Source of the DNA: Actinomyces marmotae
Lineage (GTDB): Bacteria; Actinomycetota; Actinomycetes; Actinomycetales; Actinomycetaceae
Direction of reading: 5' to 3'
Assembly (NCBI RefSeq): GCF_013177295.1
Contig: NZ_CP053642.1
Span: forward strand, 1,116,001-1,180,000
DNA length: 64,000 nucleotides
Numbering within the stretch: the stretch's first letter is position 1; each line of letters opens with the position of its first letter. The notes under the pieces were generated by a model that made no database searches, was not told the DNA's origin, and worked only from the letters and a program-made list of their open reading frames with translations. This document shows, in pieces, positions 26,290-34,306 of the stretch. The position numbers and the translations under genes were made by a program.

Positions 26290-27114
26290 GTGACATCCTT
26301 CGAGGAGATGGTCGTCTCCGCCCGCGCTGCCGTCGCGGGGCGCGAGTCACGCGTGCCCCTGGAAGAGATGCGGGACCGGGTCCGTGAGGCGGACAGCCCC
26401 ACTAACGCCCTCGACGCCCTGCGCCCCCGCGACGGCTCGATCTCTGTCATCGCCGAGGTCAAGCGCGCCACCGCCACGTTCGCGGACCTCAGCGGGGTCG
26501 GGGACGTGGCCGTCCTGGCCCGCTTCTACGCCGCCGGGGGCGCCGCGGGCGTCTCCGTGGTCACCGAGCCCGTGCGCTCCCACGGCCGCCTGGCGGACCT
26601 CGACGCCGTGCGCGCCAGCATCGACGCGCCCATCCTCGTCAACGACCTCGTCGTCACCCCCTACCAGGTCCACGAGGCGAGGGTCCACGGGGCCGACCTC
26701 CTCCTCCTCGACGCCCGGCTTGAGCCGCTCGTCCTGGAGGCCCTCATCGAGCGCACGCACTCCCTGGGCATGCTCGCCGTCGTCGAGGCCCACTCCCGCA
26801 GGGAGGCGATCACCGCCGTGGAGACCGGGGCGCTGTGCGTGGCCGCCGATGCCCGCGACCCCTTCACCGGTCTGGTGGACCACCGCCGCTTCGAGCAGGT
26901 CGCCGAGGTCCTGCCCTCCTCCGTGCTGCGCGTGGCCACGGGCGGCGTCGCCGGTCCGAGGGACGTCATGTCCTACGCCCGCCGGGGCGCGGACGTGGTG
27001 CTCGTGGGGGAGGCCATCATCCGCTCCCAGGACCCCCAGCAGTTCGTCGCCGAGCTCGTCGCGGCGGGAAACCACCCCGCCCTCCAGAACGCCACCAACC
27101 GAGAGGTCAGCTGA
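26290..27114 (+). CDS. TrpC-like (indole-3-glycerol phosphate synthase family) protein with altered active site
   Basis: A 274-aa TIM barrel clearly of the TrpC family, which makes indole-3-glycerol phosphate in tryptophan synthesis. Early motifs persist: IAEVKRA (E56, K58), VTPYQVHEARVHGADLLLLDARL and LAVVEAH (E166). By hand alignment with the family, however, the catalytic Lys of 'LRKDF' is N118 (ILVNDL), the Asn of 'INNR' is D187, and the Glu-Ser of 'ESG' is T217-G218 (VATGGV). Normal IGPS activity is therefore doubtful. GGAGG lies 6 nt before the GTG start, and lgt begins at the base right after the stop. No other trp gene is nearby. It may be a relic kept for another role. Confidence 0.75.
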   Translation: MTSFEEMVVSARAAVAGRESRVPLEEMRDRVREADSPTNALDALRPRDGSISVIAEVKRATATFADLSGVGDVAVLARFYAAGGAAGVSVVTEPVRSHGRLADLDAVRASIDAPILVNDLVVTPYQVHEARVHGADLLLLDARLEPLVLEALIERTHSLGMLAVVEAHSRREAITAVETGALCVAADARDPFTGLVDHRRFEQVAEVLPSSVLRVATGGVAGPRDVMSYARRGADVVLVGEAIIRSQDPQQFVAELVAAGNHPALQNATNREVS

Positions 27115-28038
27115 GTGCCGCTCCCCATCGCAGCCGTCGGGGCCTCGCTCGTCCCCGCGTCGATCCCCAGCCCCCCGCAGTCCGTCTGGCACCTCGGCCC
27201 GATCCCGATCCGCGCCTACGCGATCTGCATCCTCGCCGGGGTCGCCCTGGCCGTGTGGTGGACGGATCGGCGCTACCGGGCCCGCGGCGGCCAGGCCGAC
27301 CTCGCCCTCGACACGGCGATGCTCACCGTGCCCATCGGCATCGTTTGCGCCCGCCTCTACCACGTCGTCACCTCGCCGGACGCCTACTTCGGGCCGGACG
27401 GCGACCTCACGCGGGTCTGGCGCATCTGGGAGGGCGGCATCGGGATCTGGGGCGGCGTGGCGGGCGGCCTGATCAGCGGCGCCCTCTTCCTGCGCTACCG
27501 GGGCGTGCGCCTGGCGCCCTTCGCCGACGCCGTCGCCCCCGCCCTGTTGGCGGCGCAGGCCATCGGCCGCTTCGGCAACTGGTTCAACCAGGAGCTCTTC
27601 GGCGGGCCCACGACCCTGCCCTGGGGTCTTGAGATCGACCGGGCCCACCTGCCCGCCGGCTACCCGACCGGGACCCTCTTCCACCCGACCTTCCTCTACG
27701 AGGCCCTGTGGTCCGCCTTGGGCGTGTGCGCCCTGCTCTGGCTGGAGCGCCGCCTGCGCGGCGCGGGAGCGTGCGGAGGCCGCCTCCTGTGGGCCTACCT
27801 CATGGTCTACACCGCCGGCCGCGCCTGGGTGGAGCACCTGAGGATCGATGACGCCCAGCGCGTGCTCGGCCTGCGCCTCAACGAGTGGACCTCGCTGGTG
27901 GTCTTCGTCATCGGGCTCATCGGGTTCGTCGTCGTGACCCGCCGCGGTCCCGGTGACGCGATCACCGCCGACGGCGATGAGGCCGGTGGGGTCGAGGGCG
28001 GGGAGACCGCCGAGGGATCTGACGCGCAGACCCCGTGA
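27115..28038 (+). CDS. lgt: Prolipoprotein diacylglyceryl transferase Lgt
   Basis: A 307-aa, seven-helix membrane enzyme that moves diacylglycerol from phosphatidylglycerol to the lipobox Cys of prolipoproteins. Signatures are PIPIRAYAICILAGVALAVWW, ARLYHVVTSPDAYF, WEGGIGIWGGVAGG and the hallmark AIGRFGNWFNQELFG with the essential Arg. A further one is HPTFLYEALW. The cytoplasmic tail (~35 aa) is Gly/Glu-rich. The GTG start directly follows the trpC-like stop, the usual actinobacterial trpC/trpBA-lgt linkage, with trpBA missing here. Confidence 0.95.
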   Translation: MPLPIAAVGASLVPASIPSPPQSVWHLGPIPIRAYAICILAGVALAVWWTDRRYRARGGQADLALDTAMLTVPIGIVCARLYHVVTSPDAYFGPDGDLTRVWRIWEGGIGIWGGVAGGLISGALFLRYRGVRLAPFADAVAPALLAAQAIGRFGNWFNQELFGGPTTLPWGLEIDRAHLPAGYPTGTLFHPTFLYEALWSALGVCALLWLERRLRGAGACGGRLLWAYLMVYTAGRAWVEHLRIDDAQRVLGLRLNEWTSLVVFVIGLIGFVVVTRRGPGDAITADGDEAGGVEGGETAEGSDAQTP

Positions 28039-28101
28039 GAAGGCCGACGATCCGCGCGGCCCTCGCCGTGGTGCTCACCGAGCTCGGCTAGCATTGGGGC
28101 C

Positions 28102-29532
28102 ATGCGTAGAGCCAAGATCGTCTGCACCCTCGGTCCCGCCACAGATTCCCCCGAGCAGGTACAGGCGCTCGTGGACGCGGGCATGAACGTCGCCCGCATC
28201 AACCGCTCCCACGGCAGCGCCGAGGACCACGAGAAGGTCATCGCGCGCGTGCGCCAGGCCGCCGAGGCCTCCGGCCGCTCCATCGCCATCCTCGTGGACC
28301 TCCAGGGCCCCAAGATCCGCCTCGGCCGCTTCGTGGGCGACCAGAAGGTCATGCTCAACAAGGGCGACGAGTTCACCATCACCACGGATGACGTGCTCGG
28401 CACTGTCAAGCGTTCCTCCACCACCTTCAAGGGCCTGCCGGGGGACTGCCGCCCCGGCGACCGCCTCCTCATCGATGACGGAAACGTGGCCGTGCGCGTC
28501 ACCGCCGTCACGGACACTGATGTGGTGACGAGGGTCGAGGTCCCCGGGTATGTCTCGAACAACAAGGGCATCAACCTGCCCGGCGTGGCCGTCTCCGTGC
28601 CGGCGCTCAGCGAGAAGGATCGCGAGGACCTGCGCTGGGCCCTGAGGGTCGGCGCGGATGTCATCGCCCTGTCCTTCGTGCGCGACGCGAACGATGTCAA
28701 GGATGTCCACGAGATCATGGACGAGGCTGGCGCGCGCATCCCCGTCATCGCCAAGATCGAGAAGCCCCAGGCGGTCGAGCACCTCCTGGAGATCGTCGAC
28801 GCCTTCGACGGCATTATGGTGGCCCGCGGGGACCTTGGCGTGGAGATGCCCCTGGAGGCGGTGCCGCTGGTGCAGAAGCGCGCCATCGAGCTGGCCCGGC
28901 GCAACGCCAAGCCGGTCATCGTGGCCACCCAGGTGCTGGAGTCGATGATCCAGAACCCGCGCCCGACGCGCGCCGAGGCCTCGGACTGCGCCAACGCCAT
29001 TCTCGACGGCGCCGACGCGGTCATGCTCTCCGGTGAGACCTCGGTGGGCGCCTACCCGATCGAGGCCGTGCGCACGATGGCCAACATCATCGAGAACGTT
29101 GAGGAGCACGGCGGCGAGCGCATCGCCCCGCTGGGCTCCTTCCCGCAGACGCGCGGTGGCGCCCTGACGCGCGCCGCCGCTGAGATGGGCGAGCAGCTCG
29201 GCGCTGACTACCTCGTCACGTTCACCCAGTCCGGTGACACGGCCCGCCGCCTGTCCCGCCTGCGCTCACCCATCCCGCTGCTGGCCTTCACGCCGCTGAC
29301 GACGACGCGCAACCAGCTCTCGGTCTCCTGGGGCGTGCAGACCTTCGAGGTCCCTGAGGTCCAGCACACCGATGAGATGGTGGCGCAGGTGGACAAGATC
29401 CTCCAGGACAAGCACCTCGCGCGGGTCGGTGATTCGGTGGTGATCGTCGCTGGCATGCCCCCGGGCACCCCGGGCTCCACGAACTCCATCCGCGTCCACA
29501 CGGTGGGGGAGACAGCCGACTACCGCGGCTGA
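28102..29532 (+). CDS. pyk: Pyruvate kinase
   Basis: A 476-aa glycolytic enzyme making pyruvate and ATP from phosphoenolpyruvate and ADP. Motifs are RRAKIVCTLGPATDS, MNVARINRSHGSAEDH (substrate Arg/Asn/Ser), ILVDLQGPKIRLG, the active-site signature IPVIAKIEKPQAVEHL with catalytic Lys, MVARGDLGVEMPLE, and DGADAVMLSGETSVGAYP. The length is normal. TAGCAT (28089-28094) lies 7 nt before ATG, so transcription is probably leaderless and separate from lgt. A long hairpin follows. Confidence 0.96.
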   Translation: MRRAKIVCTLGPATDSPEQVQALVDAGMNVARINRSHGSAEDHEKVIARVRQAAEASGRSIAILVDLQGPKIRLGRFVGDQKVMLNKGDEFTITTDDVLGTVKRSSTTFKGLPGDCRPGDRLLIDDGNVAVRVTAVTDTDVVTRVEVPGYVSNNKGINLPGVAVSVPALSEKDREDLRWALRVGADVIALSFVRDANDVKDVHEIMDEAGARIPVIAKIEKPQAVEHLLEIVDAFDGIMVARGDLGVEMPLEAVPLVQKRAIELARRNAKPVIVATQVLESMIQNPRPTRAEASDCANAILDGADAVMLSGETSVGAYPIEAVRTMANIIENVEEHGGERIAPLGSFPQTRGGALTRAAAEMGEQLGADYLVTFTQSGDTARRLSRLRSPIPLLAFTPLTTTRNQLSVSWGVQTFEVPEVQHTDEMVAQVDKILQDKHLARVGDSVVIVAGMPPGTPGSTNSIRVHTVGETADYRG

Positions 29533-29592
29533 GCCGCTACACGGCGCAGCGCTCCGCCGCGGCGGTGCCGCCGCGCGCCGACCGGTGCCATC

Positions 29593-29669
29593 CGCACCCA
29601 CCGGAACGAAATCCACCCACAGGCGCGTCCTGCCCGCGCCTGTGGGTGGATTTCGCTCCGCTCGGTGCG
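29593..29669. terminator. Long hairpin between pyk and the tRNA (bidirectional terminator?)
   Basis: A perfect 20-bp stem (29608-29627 with 29635-29654) has a 7-nt loop and is extended outward by an imperfect region ending in CGCACC/GGTGCG (29593-29598 with 29664-29669). It lies between pyk (+) and a minus-strand tRNA, so it can stop both. There is no T-tract. Confidence 0.6.
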
Positions 29670-29684
29670 AGAAGCGCTCCTCAG

Positions 29685-29761
29685 TGGTACCTCCGGTGGG
29701 ACTCGAACCCACAACACTCCGATTTTGAGTCGGATGCCTCTGCCAGTTGGGCTACGGAGGC
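29685..29761 (-). tRNA. tRNA with anticodon CAA (Leu by codon), short variable arm
   Basis: A 74-nt cloverleaf plus encoded CCA. The acceptor GCCTCCG pairs with CGGAGGT (G-T at 1-72). The anticodon stem TCCGA/TCGGA encloses loop CTCAAAA, so the anticodon is CAA (Leu, UUG). The variable region is only 5 nt, whereas leucine tRNAs normally have a long variable arm. The T-arm is GTGGG-TTCGAGT-CCCAC. Similar short CAA tRNAs occur, to my recollection, at the same place in other actinobacterial genomes and are called tRNA-Leu by software. The true amino-acid identity is open. Confidence 0.85.
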
Positions 29762-29872
29762 GCGTGACGACCGGGGCCGCCACGCGGTGGAACCGGGCAG
29801 TGACCGGCTCGTGTCCACCTGTGTCACTGTGTTTGGCCCACCACGTACGGCGATCATACTAGACTTATGCCC

Positions 29873-30517
29873 GTGAGTACCGAGTCCCGCACTAGCGCCC
29901 GCCGGGTTCTCGTCGCAGAGGACGAGACCCTCATCCGTCTCGACATCGTCGAGACCCTCACCGAGGCCGGCTACGAGGTCGTCGCCGAGGCCGCGGATGG
30001 CGAGGAGGCCGTCCGCCTCGCGGGCGAGCATGAGCCTGACCTCTGCGTCATGGACGTCAAGATGCCCGTCATGGACGGCATCACCGCCGCGGAGCAGATC
30101 ATCGAGAAGCACGGCTGTGCCGTCGTCATGCTCACCGCCTTCTCCCAGGCCGAGCTCGTCGAGCGTGCCAGTGCCGCCGGCGCCATGGCGTACGTCGTTA
30201 AGCCCTTCACCCCGGCGGACCTCCTGCCAGCCCTCGAGATCGCGTTCTCCCGCCACGAGGAGATCGCCTCCCTCGAATCCGAGATCGCCGACCTCAATGA
30301 GCGCTTCGAGACCCGCAAGCGGGTGGATCGCGCCAAGGGCCTGCTCATGGAGCGCATGGGCCTGTCCGAGCCCGAGGCTTTCCGCTGGATGCAGAAGACC
30401 TCCATGAACCGGCGCCTGACCATGCGCGAGGTCGCCGACGCCGTCATCGAGCAGGTCGGCTCCGCCGCCAAGAGCGGCGGGAAGAGCGCCAAGGCCCCCA
30501 GGAGCGCGGACGCCTGA
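29873..30517 (+). CDS. pdtaR: ANTAR response regulator PdtaR
   Basis: A 214-aa two-component regulator. The receiver domain has VLVAEDETLIRLD (acidic pocket), LCVMDVKMPVMDG (phospho-acceptor D61) and YVVKPFTP (Lys). After a helical linker (SLESEIADLNERFETRKR) comes the RNA-binding ANTAR domain RAKGLLMERMGLSEPEAFRWMQ. ANTAR proteins antiterminate target mRNAs; the partner kinase PdtaS is not in the window. I start at GTG 29873, not ATG 29867, because TAGACT (29860-29865) lies exactly 7 nt before the GTG and only 1 nt before the ATG. The position before polA matches other actinobacteria. Confidence 0.93.
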   Translation: MSTESRTSARRVLVAEDETLIRLDIVETLTEAGYEVVAEAADGEEAVRLAGEHEPDLCVMDVKMPVMDGITAAEQIIEKHGCAVVMLTAFSQAELVERASAAGAMAYVVKPFTPADLLPALEIAFSRHEEIASLESEIADLNERFETRKRVDRAKGLLMERMGLSEPEAFRWMQKTSMNRRLTMREVADAVIEQVGSAAKSGGKSAKAPRSADA

Positions 30518-30645
30518 GCCCGGATCGGGGCGGGGCGCACTAGTACCCCGAGCCTCAGCGTCACGTGCCTCGGAGTTCATGCGCCTCAGCGCTCATGCGG
30601 CGCGGGGGCGCTGGCCTCGCCTGAGCGGTCTTTTGGGGCGCCGCG

Positions 30646-31260
30646 TTAGACGAACATGCTCCGCAGCGTGCCCCGAGCGGTGGTCCTGCCCTCGTCGTCG
30701 CTGAGGACCACTTCGTAGACGCAGGTCTTCCTGCCCACGTGAACGGGCTGCGCCACCGCCGTCACCCATCCCTGCCGCACCGGGCGGAGGTGGCTGACCT
30801 GAAGTTCCGCGCCCATCGGGAGCATGCCCTCCGGCGCTGCCCGCCGGGCCGCGAAGGACGCCGCCGTCTCGATGAGCGCGGCGCTCGCGCCCCCGTGCAG
30901 GACCCCGGAGGCCTGCCGGGCGCCCTCGACGGGCATCCGCATGACCGTGCGCTGGGCGCCGAGCATGATGATCTGCATCCCCAGGGTCGCCATGAGGGTT
31001 CCCGCCTCACGGTCCTCTATCGCGGTTCCCATGGCGGAGGCGGCCGACACGGCCGAGCCGGGGGGCAGTGGCACGGGGAACTGCCTTGTGCGCCGAGGGG
31101 GGAACGCCGCCGTCACCTCGGGCGACTCCGCCGACTCCCCGCTGGCGCCCGCCCCGGCGGGCCAGGCGGCCGCATCAGGGCTGACCGGGCTCGGCGCCGT
31201 CTCCGCGTCTGAGGGCGCCGGGCGGTCGGTCGGGAGGGTGCTGGGGCTCATGTCGCTCAT
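30646..31260 (-). CDS. Hotdog-fold thioesterase (PaaI-like)
   Basis: A 204-aa protein. The N-terminal ~65 residues are Pro/Ala/Ser-rich and probably disordered. The hotdog domain then has TLMATLGMQIIMLGAQRTVMRMPVEGARQ (two parts) and the active-site region GVLHGGASAALIETAASFAA, followed by the strand HVGRKTCVYEVVL. PaaI-like enzymes hydrolyse acyl-CoA; the substrate is unknown. It is divergent from polA, with only 18 bp between start codons, and their -10 boxes overlap (TACGGT 31268-31263 minus, TAGGCT 31267-31272 plus). Because that minus box is only 2 nt from ATG 31260, the second ATG at 31251 may be the real start. Thioesterases are common neighbours of polA in actinobacteria. Confidence 0.85.
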   Translation of the reverse strand: MSDMSPSTLPTDRPAPSDAETAPSPVSPDAAAWPAGAGASGESAESPEVTAAFPPRRTRQFPVPLPPGSAVSAASAMGTAIEDREAGTLMATLGMQIIMLGAQRTVMRMPVEGARQASGVLHGGASAALIETAASFAARRAAPEGMLPMGAELQVSHLRPVRQGWVTAVAQPVHVGRKTCVYEVVLSDDEGRTTARGTLRSMFV

Positions 31261-31278
31261 ACACCGTAGGCTGGCACG

Positions 31279-34065
31279 GTGAGCACCTCCACGACCAGAC
31301 CCGCATCCTCATCGCAGGCTGGAGCGGCCCGCCGTCTGCTCCTCATCGACGGCCACTCCATGGCCTTCAGGGCCTACTACGCCCTGCCCGTGGAGAATTT
31401 CACGACCTCCACCGGCCAGGCCACCAACGCCGTCCACGGCTTCGCCTCCATGCTGCTCTCCCTCATCGAGCAGGAGGCGCCCACGCATGTGGCCGTCGCC
31501 TTCGACCTGGCCGGCGGCACCTTCCGCACCGAGGAGTACTCCGAGTACAAGGGCACCCGGGATGCCACGCCCGAGCCCTTCATCGGGCAGGTTGAGCTCA
31601 TCCAGGAGGTCCTCGACGCGATGGGCGTGCGCTGGCTCACCAAGGACCGCTATGAGGCCGACGACATCCTCGCCACGCTGGCCGCCGCCGGCCAGGGGGA
31701 GGGCATGGAGGTCCTCCTGTGCTCAGGGGACCGCGACTCCTTCCAGACCGTCACCGAGCGATGCACCGTGCTCTACCCGATCAAAGGCGTGTCCACCCTG
31801 CGCCGCATGACCCCCGCCGAGGTGGAGGAGCGCTACGGCGTCACCCCCGAGCGCTACCCGCACCTGGCCGCCCTCGTGGGCGAGACGAGCGACAACCTGC
31901 CCGGCGTGCCCGGGGTGGGCCCCAAGACCGCCGCCAAGTGGATCGCCCAGTACGACGGCCTCGACGGCATCATCGCCAGCGCCGACCTGATCAAGGGCAA
32001 GGCGGGCCAGTCCCTGCGCGACCACCTCGACGACGTGCTGCGCAACCGCCGCCTCAACCGGCTGCTGACCGACCTCGACCTTGGCGTCGACCCCGCCCGC
32101 GACCTGGAGTACCGGGGCGCCGACCGCGCCGCGCTCACCCGCGTCATGGAGGCCCTGGAGTTCCGCACCATTCTCCAGCGCGCCCAGCGCGTCCTGCCCT
32201 TCGCCGACGCCTCCGACCACGGCCCCCAGGGCGCGGCCGCCCCTCACGGCCCCGCTTCCGCCCTCGAGGCCCTCGCGCCGCGGGTCCTGGGCCAAGGCGT
32301 CGAGCCCGGCCGCCTCGCCGAGGCCCTCCAGGACCTGGCCGAGGGCCCTCTCGGCCTCCATGTCATCGGTGATCCGCGCCCGGGCCTGGGCGACCCGCGC
32401 CTCGTGGCCCTCTCCGACGGCGAGAGGGCCGTCGTCGCCGACCCATCCCTGCTCCTGCCCGATGACGAGCGGGCCCTCGGAGCGCTCCTGGCCGATCCCG
32501 CCCGGCGCCTCGTCGTCGCCGACGCCAAAGGCGCCGCCCACGCCTTGGCAGCCCGGGGATTCGAGCTGCGTGGCGTGGTCGCGGACCCCTCCCTCGCCGG
32601 GTACCTGTGCCGCCCCGAGCAGCGCGGCTACGATGTCGACAGCCTCGTCCAGCGATGGCTCGGCATCGACCTAGCCTCCATGGAGGACGACGCCGGCGCC
32701 GACGGCGGCCAGCAGGGCTTCGACCTCGACGCCCTCACCGCGGGCGCCATCCCCGCCGACGCCCTGCGCTGCGCGCGCCGCGCCGCCGCCCTCCTGCCGC
32801 TCCAGGAGGCCCTCGACGCCCAGATGGGGGAGCGCGGCGCGCTGGCGCTCTTCACCGGTCTTGAGATGCCCGTCTCGGAGTGCCTGGGCAGGATGGAGGC
32901 CCTGGGCATCGCCGTCGACGACGACGTCCTGGCCGCCCGCGAGGCCGAGCTCGACGGGCGCGTCAACCACGCCCAGGCGGCCGCCTTCGAGGCCGCCGGG
33001 CACGAGCTCAACCTCTCCAGCCCCAAGCAGCTCCAAGCCGTCCTCTTCGACGAGCTCGGCATGCCCAAGACCCGCAAGACCAAGACCGGCCACACCACGG
33101 ACGCCAGCGCCCTGGCCGAGCTCTACGCCAAAACCGGGCACCCCTTCCTCGCCCAGCTCCTGGAGCACCGCGACGCCATCAAGCTGCGCCAGACCGTCGA
33201 GGGGCTTCGCAAGGCGATCCAGCCCGATGGCCGCATCCGCACCACCTTCCAGCAGACCATCGCCGCCACCGGGCGTCTGTCCTCCATCGACCCCAACCTG
33301 CAGAACATCCCCGCCCGCACCGAGGAGGGGCGTCGCATCCGCGAGGCCTTCACCGTCGGCGAGGGCTACGAGTGCCTCATGACGGCGGACTACTCCCAGA
33401 TCGAGATGCGCATCATGGCGCACCTGTCCGGGGACGGCGCCCTCATCGAGGCCTTCCGCTCCGGGGAGGACCTGCACCGCTACGTGGCCGCCCTCGTGCA
33501 CCGCATCGACGTCGACGACGTCACCCCCGAGCAGCGCGGCCATGTCAAGGCCATGAGCTACGGGCTGGCCTACGGGCTGTCCACCTACGGCTTGGCCAAG
33601 CAGCTGGGCATCGAGACCGCCGAGGCCATGGCGCTGCGCGACGCCTACTTCTCCCGCTTCGGGCGCGTCCACGACTACCTTGAGGCCGTCGTCGACCAGG
33701 CGCGCCGCGACGGCTTCACCCAGACCATGCTGGGGCGGCGCCGCTACCTGCCGGACCTGAGCAGCGACAACCGTCAGCGCCGCGAGATGGCCGAGCGCGC
33801 CGCCCTCAACGCCCCCATCCAGGGCTCGGCAGCCGACATCGTCAAGCGCGCCATGGTGGACGTCGCGGAGGCGCTGACGGGGCGGGGCCTGGGCAGCCGC
33901 GTCCTCCTGCAGATCCATGACGAGCTCCTCCTGGAGATCGCGCCGGGGGAGGCCGACGACGTCGAGGCCCTCGTGAAGGAGCGCATGGGCGGGGCGGTCT
34001 CGCTGTCCGTGCCCCTGGACGTGTCCGTGGGGCGCGGCGGCACCTGGCGCGACGCCGCCCACTGA
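31279..34065 (+). CDS. polA: DNA polymerase I
   Basis: A 928-aa repair and lagging-strand polymerase. Residues ~1-300 are the 5'-3' flap exonuclease (RLLLIDGHSMAFRAYYALP, FDLAGGTFRTEEYSEYKGTR, YEADDILATLA, GDRDSFQTV, GETSDNLPGVPGVGPKTAAKW). The middle region (~330-530) lacks the proofreading D-x-E motif, as in other actinobacterial PolA. The polymerase module shows ATGRLSSIDPNLQNIP, motif A MTADYSQIEMRIMAHLSGD, motif B-like RGHVKAMSYGLAYGLSTYG and motif C LLQIHDELLLE. The GTG start is set by TAGGCT (31267-31272), 6 nt upstream. Confidence 0.96.
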   Translation: MSTSTTRPASSSQAGAARRLLLIDGHSMAFRAYYALPVENFTTSTGQATNAVHGFASMLLSLIEQEAPTHVAVAFDLAGGTFRTEEYSEYKGTRDATPEPFIGQVELIQEVLDAMGVRWLTKDRYEADDILATLAAAGQGEGMEVLLCSGDRDSFQTVTERCTVLYPIKGVSTLRRMTPAEVEERYGVTPERYPHLAALVGETSDNLPGVPGVGPKTAAKWIAQYDGLDGIIASADLIKGKAGQSLRDHLDDVLRNRRLNRLLTDLDLGVDPARDLEYRGADRAALTRVMEALEFRTILQRAQRVLPFADASDHGPQGAAAPHGPASALEALAPRVLGQGVEPGRLAEALQDLAEGPLGLHVIGDPRPGLGDPRLVALSDGERAVVADPSLLLPDDERALGALLADPARRLVVADAKGAAHALAARGFELRGVVADPSLAGYLCRPEQRGYDVDSLVQRWLGIDLASMEDDAGADGGQQGFDLDALTAGAIPADALRCARRAAALLPLQEALDAQMGERGALALFTGLEMPVSECLGRMEALGIAVDDDVLAAREAELDGRVNHAQAAAFEAAGHELNLSSPKQLQAVLFDELGMPKTRKTKTGHTTDASALAELYAKTGHPFLAQLLEHRDAIKLRQTVEGLRKAIQPDGRIRTTFQQTIAATGRLSSIDPNLQNIPARTEEGRRIREAFTVGEGYECLMTADYSQIEMRIMAHLSGDGALIEAFRSGEDLHRYVAALVHRIDVDDVTPEQRGHVKAMSYGLAYGLSTYGLAKQLGIETAEAMALRDAYFSRFGRVHDYLEAVVDQARRDGFTQTMLGRRRYLPDLSSDNRQRREMAERAALNAPIQGSAADIVKRAMVDVAEALTGRGLGSRVLLQIHDELLLEIAPGEADDVEALVKERMGGAVSLSVPLDVSVGRGGTWRDAAH

Positions 34066-34147
34066 GCCCCGTCGTGTGAGGGATCCCATGATCGGGCGCG
34101 CGCCAGGGCTGTGGGAACCTCAGGGTTCCGAAACGCCGACGGCCTGG

Positions 34148-34306
34148 TAGAGTTCTGCGCGTGCGCCCCTCGGGCAGATCGCCCTCTCATGAGGTCTGAT
34201 GATCAGCCCGGCCGTGTGGTGATGTCAGTCCGGGCTGTCTCATCGCGCGGGGGACGCATGGCATCTATCGTCCCGACCCTCAAGTCCGTTTCGGAGCAAC
34301 CCCTAC
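34148..34306 (+). promoter_or_regulatory. rpsA promoter and 5' leader
   Basis: An extended -10, TGGTAGAGT (TAGAGT 34148-34153), would start transcription near 34160, leaving a ~147-nt leader before rpsA. The leader contains a hairpin AGCCCGG (34205-34211) with CCGGGCT (34230-34236). S1 synthesis is autoregulated through its leader in some bacteria; whether that applies here is unknown. Nothing else is seen in 34066-34306. Confidence 0.45.

Noticed and set aside
24062-26350. 762-aa minus-strand frame opposite the OPT transporter
   Set aside because: The product is mostly Asp/Gly/His/Arg runs with no domain; it is a shadow of the membrane protein gene.
34066-34306. T-box or known ribosomal leader motif before rpsA
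   Set aside because: No T-box (UGGNACC-type) or specifier loop found; only one simple hairpin is visible.
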